This document shows positions 14,579-22,468 of a stretch of 26,112 nucleotides of DNA, piece after piece. Positions within the stretch are counted from its first letter, which is position 1. Each line of letters opens with the position of its first letter. The position numbers and the translations under genes were made by a program. Source of the stretch: an uncultured Spirochaetaceae bacterium (GTDB lineage: Bacteria > Spirochaetota > Spirochaetia > Treponematales > UBA12059); contig CALKWG010000341.1 in the NCBI GenBank assembly GCA_938004315.1, positions 1 to 26,112 on the forward strand, given 5' to 3'. The notes beneath the pieces were generated by a model. That model was not told the origin of the DNA and made no database searches. It was given only the letters and a program-made list of their open reading frames with translations.

Positions 14579-15205
14579 ATGCTCGTCGTCCCCTTACGCC
14601 CGGCGCGCGTCGAAACCCGCGCCGGCAACTCCCGATTCATAGCCTCTATAGCCAGGGCCGACTCGCCCGAGGCAGCCCGGGCGTATATACGTTCGATCAA
14701 GGACGAATTCCCCGACGCCACCCACAACGTACCAGCCTTCTTGATAGGCGGAGGCTCCTGCGTGACCGAGTTCTGTTCGGACGACGGGGAGCCTTCGGGC
14801 ACCTCGGGCCGGCCCGTCTTGGCGGTCTTGAAGGGCTCGGGGCTCGGGAACGCCGCGATCGTGGTGACGCGCTACTTCGGCGGGACGCTCTTGGGGACGG
14901 GGGGCTTGGTCAAAGCCTACGGCGACGCCGCCAAGGCCGCCCTGGCGGCGGTCGACCGGGCCCAGCTCGTGCCTGCCAGGCTGGCGTCGATAGAGCTTCC
15001 GTATCAACGCTATGAGGGGGTCAAGGCCCTCATCCTGGGCCTAGGCGCCGAGCTCACGCGTGAAGGCTTCGGCGAGCTCGTGTCGTTGGAGCTCGTCATG
15101 CCGATCGCCGCCCAGCCGGAGTTCGAACGCCGCCTGTCCGAGCTCGGCGCCGGGACCCTGAGCCCGGTCTATCTCGGGGAGACGAGCGCGACGAGGCCGC
15201 TATAA
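14579..15205 (+). CDS. YigZ/IMPACT-family protein
   Basis: A 208-residue cytoplasmic protein. The family's core signature is visible: the NSRFIA region near 17, SDDGEPSGTSGRPVLAVL at about 67-84, and VVTRYFGGTLLGTGGLVKAYGDA at about 95-117, followed by a C-terminal ferredoxin-like domain. YigZ is related to eukaryotic IMPACT, a translational stress regulator, but the bacterial role is not settled. The gene stands alone, divergent from cheY and convergent with pxpBC. The ATG at 14579 is the first in frame and lies just after a predicted promoter. Confidence 0.88.
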   Translation: MLVVPLRPARVETRAGNSRFIASIARADSPEAARAYIRSIKDEFPDATHNVPAFLIGGGSCVTEFCSDDGEPSGTSGRPVLAVLKGSGLGNAAIVVTRYFGGTLLGTGGLVKAYGDAAKAALAAVDRAQLVPARLASIELPYQRYEGVKALILGLGAELTREGFGELVSLELVMPIAAQPEFERRLSELGAGTLSPVYLGETSATRPL

Positions 15206-15227
15206 GCCGCGGGCGGGCGGCGCTTTT
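15206..15227 (+). terminator. Intrinsic terminator after the YigZ/IMPACT gene
   Basis: GCCGC (15206-15210), loop GGGCGG, GCGGC (15217-15221), then GCTTTT. It begins directly after the TAA stop and sits in the gap before the convergent pxpBC stop at 15230. A short GC stem with a T4 run makes a modest terminator. Confidence 0.45.
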
Positions 15228-15229
15228 CA

Positions 15230-17095
15230 TCAGCCTTGTTCCGACACTGAAACCTCGAAAGCCTGCCCGTCGACGACGAGGCGGAAACGGCGGATCCCCG
15301 CGGTCGCGGGCGGCGAATCGAGCCCGTCCGTCGTCGAGGCGGCCGCTCGTACGCGTTCGCGGAGCTCGGCGTAGGCGCGGCGCGCCTCATGGACGGAGCA
15401 GGGGACGAAGCGCAGCCTCGTTCCGGGGCGCGCCTGGCCGAGCAGCCACAGGTCCGCCCGGATGACTTGGGCGAGGCGGGCGTAGCCGCCGGTCGTCTGC
15501 CCGTCCGCCATGAGCGCGATGGGCCGCCCATCGGCCGGCAGCTGAATCGTGCCTGGAAGCGTCGGCGACGAAACGATGCCCCCGCCAGCCTCGAGCGCCG
15601 GGTCTTCGAGCCGTACGCCCATGCGGTCGCTTTGCGCGCTGACGGTATAGCTCGATGAGTAGAATACGCGCAGCAGCTCCGGCCCTAAGGCGCGCGCCTC
15701 GGGGAGTTCGAGGCAGCGTACCGTTGTTACGCCGTCTGGGAGCGCGGGGGCGAAGCCCGGCGCCTGCCGACCCGCCTGTCCGACCGGGGGCGGAAGCGCC
15801 TCCCCCGCGCAGGCCTCGCCGGCTTGGAAGCCGTCGCCCGCCTTGATCGGGCGGCCGTCCAACCCGCCGAAACCGCCTTTCAGGTAGCTGCTCGCGCTAC
15901 CCAAGACGAGCGGCGCCTTTATGCCGCCGCGTACGGCGAAGTAGACGCGAAGGCCGGCGCTCGGCATGCCGACGGAGAGTTCGTCCCCCGGCGCGGCGCG
16001 GACCGGGCGGCCGAAGGGTATGGTCCGCCCTGAGAGCTCGGCTATGGCCGGCGCGCCGCCTAAGGCGAAGACCAGCTCGCGCTTGAATCTAATCGCTAAG
16101 CCGCCCATGGCGCATTCGAAGGCCGGGGCTCCCCCCTCGTTGCCGAGCGCGGCGTTGGCCAGGGCGTAGCCTACGGGGTCGGCGGGCCCTGATTCCGGCA
16201 CCCCGAGCGCCCGGTAGCCGTGACGGCCGCGGTCGACGACCAGACAGAGCGGCCCGGGCCGAAGGACGACGAAATCGGCCTCGGCGGGCGAGGGCGGCGG
16301 GACGGCCGCGCTCGGCGGCTCGGCGGCTCGGGCCAGCTCGGCGAAGCGATCAGCGTCGACCGGGACGAATCGTAGTCGGTCGCCCGGCACTATCATGGCC
16401 GGCGGGTCGCGATGGGCATTGAAGAGGGGCAGGGGGCAGCGGCCGATCAGCTTCCAGCCGCCGGGGCTCTCACGCGGGTAGACCCCGGTCTGAGCGTCGG
16501 CTATGCCGACCGAGCCGGCGGGGACCTTGGCCCGCGGCGTCGCTAGGCGAGGCGAGGCGATCCGAGCGTCCATGCCGCCCAGGTACGGAAAGCCGGGCAT
16601 GAAGCCCAGCATGTACACGCGGTATTCGGAGCCGGCATGGATAGCGATCAGCTCCTCCGGGCTCAAGCCGCGCTCGGCCGCGGTGGCCGTCAGGTCCGGC
16701 CCGTCTTCGCCGCCGTAGGCCACGGGGAGCTCGACGAGTCGGCCGCGGCGCGCGCCTGCCTGCGGCGCTCCACGGTCGGCCGAGGTCACCCGCGCCGCCG
16801 CCTCGCGTATAGCCTGACCCCAGGGCTCGAGCTCGGCCGAATCGGGGTCGAGCGCGACGAGGAGCGAGTCGTAGGCGGGGACGAGCTCCCGGAACCCCGG
16901 CGGCGCTTTGCCCGCGTCATGCAGCTTATGTATCTCGTCGGCCAAGGCCATGACGAGCTCGTTCGCCGCCTCGTCTATGCCTGCGCCGAGACTGGCCAGG
17001 TAGGCGAACTCGCCATAGGGCTCGACGGTAAAGCGCAGGCGCCCGGAGCCCGGCCCGGGGTCGCCGCCGGCTGGGTCGGCCGACTTGGGCGTCAA
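15230..17095 (-). CDS. 5-oxoprolinase subunits PxpB and PxpC fused (KipI-KipA type)
   Basis: A 621-residue fusion. PxpB/KipI-like residues 20-255 include the active-site region IHAGSEYRVYMLGFMPGFPYLGG (152-174, His153) and PRESPGGWKLIGRCP (207-221). A Pro/Ala linker at about 255-272 leads to the PxpC/KipA-like half (275-600), with GVPESGPADPVGYALANAALGN at 298-319, FAVRGGIK, GSASSYLKGGFGG and the C-terminal GQTTGGYARLAQV. Together with PxpA this makes ATP-dependent 5-oxoprolinase, which opens 5-oxoproline to glutamate. PxpB and PxpC are separate proteins in Escherichia coli and Bacillus. The start is TTG at 17095, overlapping the pxpA stop (TTGA). About 18 low-complexity residues precede the domain, so a later start is possible. 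Confidence 0.9.
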   Translation of the reverse strand: MTPKSADPAGGDPGPGSGRLRFTVEPYGEFAYLASLGAGIDEAANELVMALADEIHKLHDAGKAPPGFRELVPAYDSLLVALDPDSAELEPWGQAIREAAARVTSADRGAPQAGARRGRLVELPVAYGGEDGPDLTATAAERGLSPEELIAIHAGSEYRVYMLGFMPGFPYLGGMDARIASPRLATPRAKVPAGSVGIADAQTGVYPRESPGGWKLIGRCPLPLFNAHRDPPAMIVPGDRLRFVPVDADRFAELARAAEPPSAAVPPPSPAEADFVVLRPGPLCLVVDRGRHGYRALGVPESGPADPVGYALANAALGNEGGAPAFECAMGGLAIRFKRELVFALGGAPAIAELSGRTIPFGRPVRAAPGDELSVGMPSAGLRVYFAVRGGIKAPLVLGSASSYLKGGFGGLDGRPIKAGDGFQAGEACAGEALPPPVGQAGRQAPGFAPALPDGVTTVRCLELPEARALGPELLRVFYSSSYTVSAQSDRMGVRLEDPALEAGGGIVSSPTLPGTIQLPADGRPIALMADGQTTGGYARLAQVIRADLWLLGQARPGTRLRFVPCSVHEARRAYAELRERVRAAASTTDGLDSPPATAGIRRFRLVVDGQAFEVSVSEQG

Positions 17096-17892
17096 CGGCC
17101 GCCCCCATCGGGCTCTGAGAACGGCCGCACGCGTATGCCGGCCGCCTCGAACGCCGCGCGGAGCCGTAACGCGAAGGCGGCCGCCTCGGGCGCGTCGCCG
17201 TGCAGGCAGATCGTCTCGAAGCGTATGGGGATGGCGCGGCCGCTGGCGCTCGTCACGACGCCTTCCTCGAGCGCGCGCAGGCTGCGTTCCACGGCTAGCT
17301 CCGCGTCGTGGATGACCGCGCCAGGCCGCCCGCGCGGCACGAGGCGGCCTTCGTCGTCGTAGGCCCGGTCGGCGAAGAATTCGCGGGCATAGGCTAGGCC
17401 TAGCTCGGCGGCCGCCTTCTCGAGTTCCGAGCCGGGGAGTCCGACGAGGGTCAGGGCGGGCGCGAGCCGGGCGGCGTCGCGTACCGCCCGCGCCACGCCG
17501 CGGGCCTTGGCCGAGTCGGCCGCCGCGTCGTTATAGAGCGCGCCGTGGGGCTTAACGTGCGAGAGGCTAGCGCCGCGGGCGGCGGCGAAGGCCGCTAATG
17601 CGCCGACTTGGTAGAGCACGGCGCCGTAGACCTCGTCCTCGCCCATGGCCATGGAGCGCCGCCCGAAGCCCGCTAGGTCGGGATAGCCCGGGTGGGCGCC
17701 GACGGCAATGCCGGCGTCCAGGGCTAGGCCGACGGTCCGCGCCATCACGGCCGGGTCGCCGGCGTGCCAGCCGCAGGCAATGTTGGCCGAGCTGACGGCC
17801 GCCATAAGCTCGGCGTCCCGGCCCATGGGCCAAGGGCCGAAGGCTTCGCCTAGGTCGGCGTTCAGGTCGACGCTTCTCATCCTGTCGCTCAT
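17092..17892 (-). CDS. pxpA: 5-oxoprolinase subunit PxpA (LamB/YcsF family)
   Basis: A 266-residue cytoplasmic subunit. The family motifs DLNADLGEAFG (9-19), SANIACGWHAGDP (35-47), VGAHPGYPDLAGFGRR (64-79) and HVKPHGALYND (112-122) hold the conserved Asp/His/Glu residues expected at the metal-like active site. ATG 17892 is chosen over an internal Met at residue 5. It carries a GGAGG site 4 nt upstream and overlaps the preceding stop by 4 nt. The gene lies between the D-glutamate cyclase-like gene and the PxpB-PxpC fusion, each joined by an overlap, so the three are almost certainly one functional unit. Confidence 0.93.
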   Translation of the reverse strand: MSDRMRSVDLNADLGEAFGPWPMGRDAELMAAVSSANIACGWHAGDPAVMARTVGLALDAGIAVGAHPGYPDLAGFGRRSMAMGEDEVYGAVLYQVGALAAFAAARGASLSHVKPHGALYNDAAADSAKARGVARAVRDAARLAPALTLVGLPGSELEKAAAELGLAYAREFFADRAYDDEGRLVPRGRPGAVIHDAELAVERSLRALEEGVVTSASGRAIPIRFETICLHGDAPEAAAFALRLRAAFEAAGIRVRPFSEPDGGGR

Positions 17893-18818
17893 ATATCCTC
17901 CGTGGCCAGCGCGTGCATCGCTTCGATAGGCGCGAAGTACGCGGCCGCCGAGAGCCCGTCTACCCCGTCGGCCGGTAGCCCGCTCACGCCGTCCACGCCC
18001 CCGGCCGCCGTCACGACGCTCAGCGCGGCTCGTTCCGCATCCGGCGGCGGGAGGACGGCCCGCGCCGCCTCTCGGCCGCCCGTAATAAGCGCCGCCGCCG
18101 CGCCCAAGGCGTAGGCTCCCCAGTTCGAGACCCCGGCGACGACGGGATAGTCGGCCGCCGCGGCGCAGAACACTAGGGCGCCCTGCGATATCGCCGGGGC
18201 GCAGGCCTCGCGGAGGCCTCCCATGCCGAGCTCGTTGCCGCCGTCGCCGACGGCGACGGTCGTCCAGGCCCGTCTCCCATCGGCCGGGCCGAAGAGCACG
18301 TCGGCTGCGGGAACGAGCTCGTCGAGCGCGACCCCGCGCATGGAGTAGCGGCTGCCGTCCGGGGCCGAGCCGGGGCGCTCGATCGCGAGCGCCAGGTCCG
18401 GCCCGAAGGCCGCCGCCGCGGCGAGGGCGCCGGCTTCGTCGTCGAAGGCATAGACCAAAGTCGATGGCGTGCCCGTCTCTGAGTCCCCGGGAGCCGTCCT
18501 TAGGCCGTGCGCGCGCAGCGCCGCCTCGACGAGCGCGATGGACCAGCGGTCGGTGAGGACGGCGACCGACTTACCAAGCCCGGTGAGCGCGGCCGCCAAA
18601 GAGGCGGCGCCGGGCGGGCCGTCGGTCTCGCCTATCATGGCGCGGCGTACGCAGAAGCCGGTGACGATCAATACCCGCCCGGCGCCGGCCAGGGCCGCCG
18701 CCGCGGGCTTAAGGAGGCCGGCCGGCGCGGCCGATGCCAAGCCCCGGCCGCCGGGGTCGGCCCTGGCGGCGAGTTCGAGCCGAGTTATGCGCTCGTCGAC
18801 GAGCTCCGCGCTGCTCAT
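17889..18818 (-). CDS. DUF4392 protein, D-glutamate cyclase C-terminal-domain-like
   Basis: A 309-residue protein matching the catalytic half of mammalian D-glutamate cyclase (DGLUCY). Family features: [23 protein letters not shown] at 49-71, VAVLTDR at 85-91, [18 protein letters not shown] at about 145-162 and [12 protein letters not shown] at 190-201. D-glutamate cyclases convert D-glutamate to 5-oxo-D-proline with loss of water. The frame runs open much further upstream, but ATG 18818 is preferred. It overlaps the DUF1445 stop by 4 nt (ATGA), and everything upstream is the out-of-frame shadow of that gene. Its position beside DUF1445 mirrors the two domains of DGLUCY, and its position before pxpA suggests the product feeds 5-oxoprolinase. 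Confidence 0.85.
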   Translation of the reverse strand: MSSAELVDERITRLELAARADPGGRGLASAAPAGLLKPAAAALAGAGRVLIVTGFCVRRAMIGETDGPPGAASLAAALTGLGKSVAVLTDRWSIALVEAALRAHGLRTAPGDSETGTPSTLVYAFDDEAGALAAAAAFGPDLALAIERPGSAPDGSRYSMRGVALDELVPAADVLFGPADGRRAWTTVAVGDGGNELGMGGLREACAPAISQGALVFCAAAADYPVVAGVSNWGAYALGAAAALITGGREAARAVLPPPDAERAALSVVTAAGGVDGVSGLPADGVDGLSAAAYFAPIEAMHALATEDI

Positions 18819-19612
18819 CCGCGCGACGTCGCCGTCGGCGCGTCCCGCAGCTCGTCGTCGCGCAAGTCGGTGATGAACATATGCCCCGGCGCATGCGTAA
18901 TGGCCAGGGGCGGCTTGGCCCGCGAGAGTGCCATCTGGGGCGTCACGCCGCAGGCCCAGAAGACCGGCACCTCGCCGGCCCGTATCTCGGGCGGGTCGCC
19001 GAATTCCGGCCGCTCGATATCGCGTATCCCTATGGCCGCCGGGTCTCCGACGTGCAGCGGGGCGCCGTGCGCCTTGCGGAAGGGCGCGGTGATCGCGGCG
19101 GCCTTCCCTACGAGCTCCGGTAGTAGCGGCCGCATGCTCACGACGACCGGGCCGGAGAACGCGCCGGCGGGGCGGCACTCGAGCTTCGTCACGTACATGG
19201 GCACGTTGCGCCCGAGCTCTATGTGCCTGACCGGCACGCCGGCGGCCAATAGGGCGCCTTCGAAGGTGAAGGAACAGCCTAGGAGGAAACTCACCATATC
19301 GGCCGTGAAGAGCTCCGCGACCTCGTCGCGTTCCTCGGCTAGGCGGCCGTCCCGGTAGACGCGATAGCGCGGCAGCTCCCGCCGCAGGTCCGCCCCCGGG
19401 GCCGCCCAGCGCGGGCTCGGGTCGCCGGGCTCGCACACGTCGATCACGGGGCAGGCCTTCTCGTTGCGCTGGCAGAAGAGGAGGAAGTCGAAGGCCTCTG
19501 CCTTAGGAAGCATGACGAGGTTGGCCTGCGCGTAGCCGGGGGCTAGGCCGCTCGTTTGGCCGCGAAGCTCGCCGCGGGCCATGGCCGCGCGCAGGGTCTT
19601 GGGGTCGTCCAT
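18815..19612 (-). CDS. DUF1445 family protein (putative hydro-lyase; N-terminal domain of D-glutamate cyclase)
   Basis: A 265-residue protein with nearly every family signature: [11 protein letters not shown] (26-36), [19 protein letters not shown] (41-59), [46 protein letters not shown] and [11 protein letters not shown] near the C terminus. Bacterial members are annotated as putative hydro-lyases (YcsI in Bacillus, next to pxp/kip genes). In animals this domain is fused to the DUF4392 domain in D-glutamate cyclase. The exact activity of the bacterial single-domain form is not settled. It is the first gene of the operon, with a strong promoter. The leader carries GGTGATC one base before the ATG, an extended match to the 16S rRNA 3' end. 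Confidence 0.9.
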   Translation of the reverse strand: MDDPKTLRAAMARGELRGQTSGLAPGYAQANLVMLPKAEAFDFLLFCQRNEKACPVIDVCEPGDPSPRWAAPGADLRRELPRYRVYRDGRLAEERDEVAELFTADMVSFLLGCSFTFEGALLAAGVPVRHIELGRNVPMYVTKLECRPAGAFSGPVVVSMRPLLPELVGKAAAITAPFRKAHGAPLHVGDPAAIGIRDIERPEFGDPPEIRAGEVPVFWACGVTPQMALSRAKPPLAITHAPGHMFITDLRDDELRDAPTATSRG

Positions 19613-19640
19613 CGATCACCGTCCGTAGGGGGATGGGTCG

Positions 19641-19668
19641 AGTATAGCAGGCCTCCGCGCGCCGTCAA
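19641..19668 (-). promoter_or_regulatory. Promoter of the DUF1445-DUF4392-pxpA-pxpBC operon
   Basis: On the minus strand TTGACG (19663-19668), a 16-nt spacer and TATACT (19641-19646) each match consensus at 5 of 6 positions. The expected start is about 19634, with a 22-nt leader holding GGTGATC as the ribosome-binding site. Confidence 0.7.
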
Positions 19669-19680
19669 TCCTGCGCGGCG

Positions 19681-19716
19681 GAGGCGACGGCCGCCCTTAC
19701 GGCGGCGCGTCGCCTC
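19681..19716 (-). terminator. Strong hairpin after the flavodiiron gene
   Basis: Arms GAGGCGACG plus GCCGCC (19681-19695) pair with GGCGGC plus CGTCGCCTC (19701-19716), with one bulged base and a 5-nt loop, giving a 15-bp stem. It lies 20 nt after the flavodiiron stop and before the next promoter. There is no T-tract on the minus strand after the stem, so it may be an mRNA-stabilising or Rho-assisted end rather than a classic terminator. Confidence 0.5.
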
Positions 19717-19736
19717 TTTCAGCGCGGCGTCCGGGG

Positions 19737-20927
19737 CTAGAGCTTGGCCGCGAAGGCCCTGCCGTATTCGTAAGCGGCCTTGAGCGCGTCGGCGTCCGGG
19801 TTCCACAGGGCCTTGTAGCCTTCGTCGACGAGTTCGAAGCCGGCCTCTTTTAGGCCTTCGGCTATGAGCTTTACCGACTCACCCGACCAGCCGTAGCAGC
19901 CGAAGGCGGCGGCCTTCTTACCCTTGAATTTCAGCCCTTTTATCTCCTCCAGTGTCCCGGCGACGGCCGTCAGGATGCCCTTGTTGATGGTGGGCGAGCC
20001 GAGGAGCAGGGCCTTGGAGCGGAAGACGTCGGTGAGCGCGTCGTTCTTGTCGAACTTGGATAGGCAATGGGCCACGACCGTGGTCGAAGGCGAGGCGTCG
20101 CTTACGCCGCGGGCCAGAGCCTCGGCCAGCGCGCGGGTGCCGTCCCACATGGTGTCATAGAGTATGGTGACCCGGTCTTCCTTGTAATCCTGGCTCCACT
20201 CCAGGTACTTGCCCACGATCTGCGTAGGGTTGTCGCGCCAAATCACGCCGTGGCTGGTGGCTATCATGTTCACCGGAAGCTTGAGGCTCAAGACCTGGTC
20301 GATCTTGGCCTTCACCAGGGCGGAGAAGGGCGTAAGGATGTTGGCATAGTATTTAACGCACTCGTCGTAGAGCTCGTCCTGGTCGACCAGGTCGTTATAG
20401 AGGCGCTCGGTAGCCAGATGCTGGCCGAAGGCGTCGTTGGAGAAGAGGATGGCGTCGCCCGTCATGTAGCTGAACATGCTGTCGGGCCAATGCAGCATGG
20501 GCGCCTCGACGAAGACCAATTTCTTGCCGTTGCCGAGCTCGAATTCGTCGCCGGTCTTGACGATATGGAAGTCCCAATCCGCGTGGTAGTGGCCCTTAAG
20601 CGACTTCACACCGTTGGCCGTACAGTAGATAGGCAGGTCGGGGCGCCGCGCCATGAGCTCAGGCAGGGAGCCGGAGTGGTCTACTTCGGCGTGCTGGGCT
20701 ATGATCGCGTCCAGCTTTCCCAGGATGCCTTCGGCCTCTAGATTGTCGACGAATTCCTTGGCGAAGGGCTTCCACACCGTATCGATAAGGACGGTCTTGC
20801 CCTCTTCGATGACGTAGCTGTTATAGCTGGAGCCCTTGTGGGTGGAGTATTCGTCGCCGTGGAACTTGGCCAGCTCCCAGTCGACCTTGCCTACCCAGGA
20901 TACGTTCGCGGCTAGCTTCTTCTTCAT
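19737..20927 (-). CDS. A-type flavodiiron protein (FprA family O2/NO reductase)
   Basis: A 396-residue cytoplasmic enzyme reducing O2 to water or NO to N2O. The metallo-beta-lactamase half carries every canonical iron ligand at the usual numbers: His79, Glu81, Asp83, His84 (HAEVDHSG), His146 (HWPD), Asp165 (SNDAFG) and His226 (SHGVIW). The flavodoxin half starts near 253 with VTILYDTMWDGTRALAEAL and includes GSPTINKG and FGCYGWSGESV for FMN. No rubredoxin or flavin-reductase domain is fused, so a separate donor is needed. The ATG has a strong GAGGAGG site 6 nt upstream. It follows the hemerythrin/PAS sensor gene on the same strand, 116 nt away. The combination suggests oxygen or NO detoxification in an anaerobe. 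Confidence 0.95.
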   Translation of the reverse strand: MKKKLAANVSWVGKVDWELAKFHGDEYSTHKGSSYNSYVIEEGKTVLIDTVWKPFAKEFVDNLEAEGILGKLDAIIAQHAEVDHSGSLPELMARRPDLPIYCTANGVKSLKGHYHADWDFHIVKTGDEFELGNGKKLVFVEAPMLHWPDSMFSYMTGDAILFSNDAFGQHLATERLYNDLVDQDELYDECVKYYANILTPFSALVKAKIDQVLSLKLPVNMIATSHGVIWRDNPTQIVGKYLEWSQDYKEDRVTILYDTMWDGTRALAEALARGVSDASPSTTVVAHCLSKFDKNDALTDVFRSKALLLGSPTINKGILTAVAGTLEEIKGLKFKGKKAAAFGCYGWSGESVKLIAEGLKEAGFELVDEGYKALWNPDADALKAAYEYGRAFAAKL

Positions 20928-21043
20928 CTCGAACCTCCTCGTTCGGCCGGCGATACGGCTAGGGCTGGGGGCGCGTGCGCGCCTCTGCCCCGGCCCGTCG
21001 GCGACGGCCGTCCCGCTCGGGCCGACCGATGGTTTCGTTACGC

Positions 21044-22291
21044 TTACCAGTCCAGGAGCCGGCGTTGGCCTTCGAGGCCGCGGAGCTCGGTGGCGTCCAT
21101 GCTCATCTCCAGGGTGCCCAGGTAGGTCCCGGCGTCGTCGTAGATAGGCTTGTAGGATATGTACACGAACTTCGGGCCCATCTGGATCCAGAAGTCGGCC
21201 TTGTCCTTCTCCTTCTTCCTGAAGGCGTCCAGGATCCTCTCCACCGTCGCCACGCTCTTAGGCGGGTGGCAGTTCTGCACCTCGCGGCCTATGATGCCGG
21301 GGCTGCGCGGGAAGACGCGGTGCGGGGAGTCGGAGTAGTACATCACCCGGTCGTTCGCGTCCACGAAGGATATGTCGAAGGGCAGGGCCTTCATGATCCG
21401 GTCCAGGTAGTCGAGCGGGAGGCCCCCGACGGACAGCGGTATGACGGCGGCGGGGCCGACGGCCTGCGGCGACGCCGCGGCTATGGCCGCGTTCAAGTTG
21501 GCGTACATGCCGCCCGCCGGCGCCGCTCCGGCCGCCGGCGTCGCGCCGCCGCGGGCCGCCAAGGCCGGGTCCCATTCGGCGCCCGGCTTGACCCAGGCGA
21601 AGCCGATGGCCTCCTCGCCGCGGCGTACGGACGCCCAGTCGGCGTCCGAGAGGCGCTTCAAGGCGTTGGGGAAGAGTATCTTCTCCTCCATGAAGATCAT
21701 GGTCTTCACCCGCCGAGCCAGATCCCTCGCCCCGGAGCGCGCGGCCCCGGCGTCGCCTGCGCTGAGCGCCGTCTCCAGCGCCTTAAAGGCGGCGCGGATC
21801 TCGTCGTGCTTGCCCCACATCACCTTGGAGGGGCCGGTAAAGCCCGAGCGCTCTAGGAAGGGGAAGAGCTGGTTCTCCTTGCGCTCGTAATGGGTGATGA
21901 TGGGCCTAAGCTCCTCGGCCGCCTTCTTAACGGCGGCCGGCCCGGCCCAGGCGGCGAGGGCCAGGGCCCGGGCCTTCTTCCTGGCTTCGTTATTCTCCGC
22001 CAGATAGGTATGCACGGGGTGGCCGGGCATGCGCTCGGCTTTCTGGCCGCGCTCCAAGCCGGCCTTAAAGACGTCGGCGTGCACCTCGCAGAGGCGCTGG
22101 ACCTCCTCGACCGGCATGCCGCCTTCGATCAGGGATTGTTCCATGGCCGCCACCTCGGCCGCGTCCGCGCCTTTTATTAGCTCATGGAATTCCTTCTTGA
22201 CCGCGGCCGGGCTCGCCCCGGCCGCCAGCCTATCTATGACCGCCTTTAGGCGCAGGGTCTTATCAATATCGCCGCTAAAGTGTTCGCTCAT
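21044..22291 (-). CDS. DUF438 - hemerythrin - PAS sensor protein
   Basis: A 415-residue cytoplasmic protein in three parts. The DUF438 helical domain is at about 1-85. The hemerythrin-like domain (about 88-225) has candidate iron ligands His94, His134, Glu138 (HYERKENQLFPFLE), His162 (KHDE) and Glu203 or Glu202 (IFMEEKILFP). An Ala/Gly/Pro linker (240-285) leads to a C-terminal PAS domain (about 295-402) with the distinctive REVQNCHPPKSV and ADFWIQMGPKFVYISYKPIYD. This architecture is widespread in anaerobes and thought to sense O2, NO or redox state, but it has no output domain. The start at ATG 22291 (AAGGAGAGA site) is preferred over an upstream in-frame Met at 22348, which lies before the ribosome-binding site. 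Its downstream neighbour is the flavodiiron enzyme. Confidence 0.9.
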   Translation of the reverse strand: MSEHFSGDIDKTLRLKAVIDRLAAGASPAAVKKEFHELIKGADAAEVAAMEQSLIEGGMPVEEVQRLCEVHADVFKAGLERGQKAERMPGHPVHTYLAENNEARKKARALALAAWAGPAAVKKAAEELRPIITHYERKENQLFPFLERSGFTGPSKVMWGKHDEIRAAFKALETALSAGDAGAARSGARDLARRVKTMIFMEEKILFPNALKRLSDADWASVRRGEEAIGFAWVKPGAEWDPALAARGGATPAAGAAPAGGMYANLNAAIAAASPQAVGPAAVIPLSVGGLPLDYLDRIMKALPFDISFVDANDRVMYYSDSPHRVFPRSPGIIGREVQNCHPPKSVATVERILDAFRKKEKDKADFWIQMGPKFVYISYKPIYDDAGTYLGTLEMSMDATELRGLEGQRRLLDW

Positions 22292-22306
22292 CGCTCTCTC
22301 CTTGCC

Positions 22307-22323
22307 CGAGGCGCGCCGCCTCG
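22307..22323. repeat. 7-bp inverted repeat in the DUF438 gene leader
   Basis: CGAGGCG (22307-22313), CGC, CGCCTCG (22317-22323). It lies between the predicted start of transcription (about 22330) and the ribosome-binding site (22295-22303), so it would fold at the 5' end of the mRNA. It could stabilise the leader or act as an operator. Confidence 0.4.
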
Positions 22324-22336
22324 TTAGCACAATAAA

Positions 22337-22365
22337 AGGGTACCGCAATACCGAAATAAAATCAA
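22337..22365 (-). promoter_or_regulatory. Possible promoter of the DUF438 gene
   Basis: On the minus strand TTGATT (22360-22365), a 17-nt spacer and TACCCT (22337-22342), within an AT-rich patch. The -10 is poor. A perfect TTGACA lies further upstream (about 22421-22426) but lacks a good -10. Confidence 0.35.
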
Positions 22366-22468
22366 GCGCTACCCGATAATTTCCGCCGAATGCGAATCAT
22401 CGTCGCTGAGGCGCTTCCGCCTGTCAAATTCTCGCCGTTACTAGTAGAATAGCGCATCGGAGGTAGCT

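Noticed and set aside
18819..19436. N-terminal extension of the DUF4392 frame
   Set aside because: It is the out-of-frame shadow of the well-supported DUF1445 gene; the ATG overlap at 18815-18818 defines the true start.
6926..22328. GCTAACGAGGCG present in the leaders of both the nucleotidyltransferase and the DUF438 gene (minus strand)
   Set aside because: Twelve-base matches between two places are expected by chance in 26 kb of GC-biased sequence, and the flanks do not align, so this is not called a shared regulatory site.
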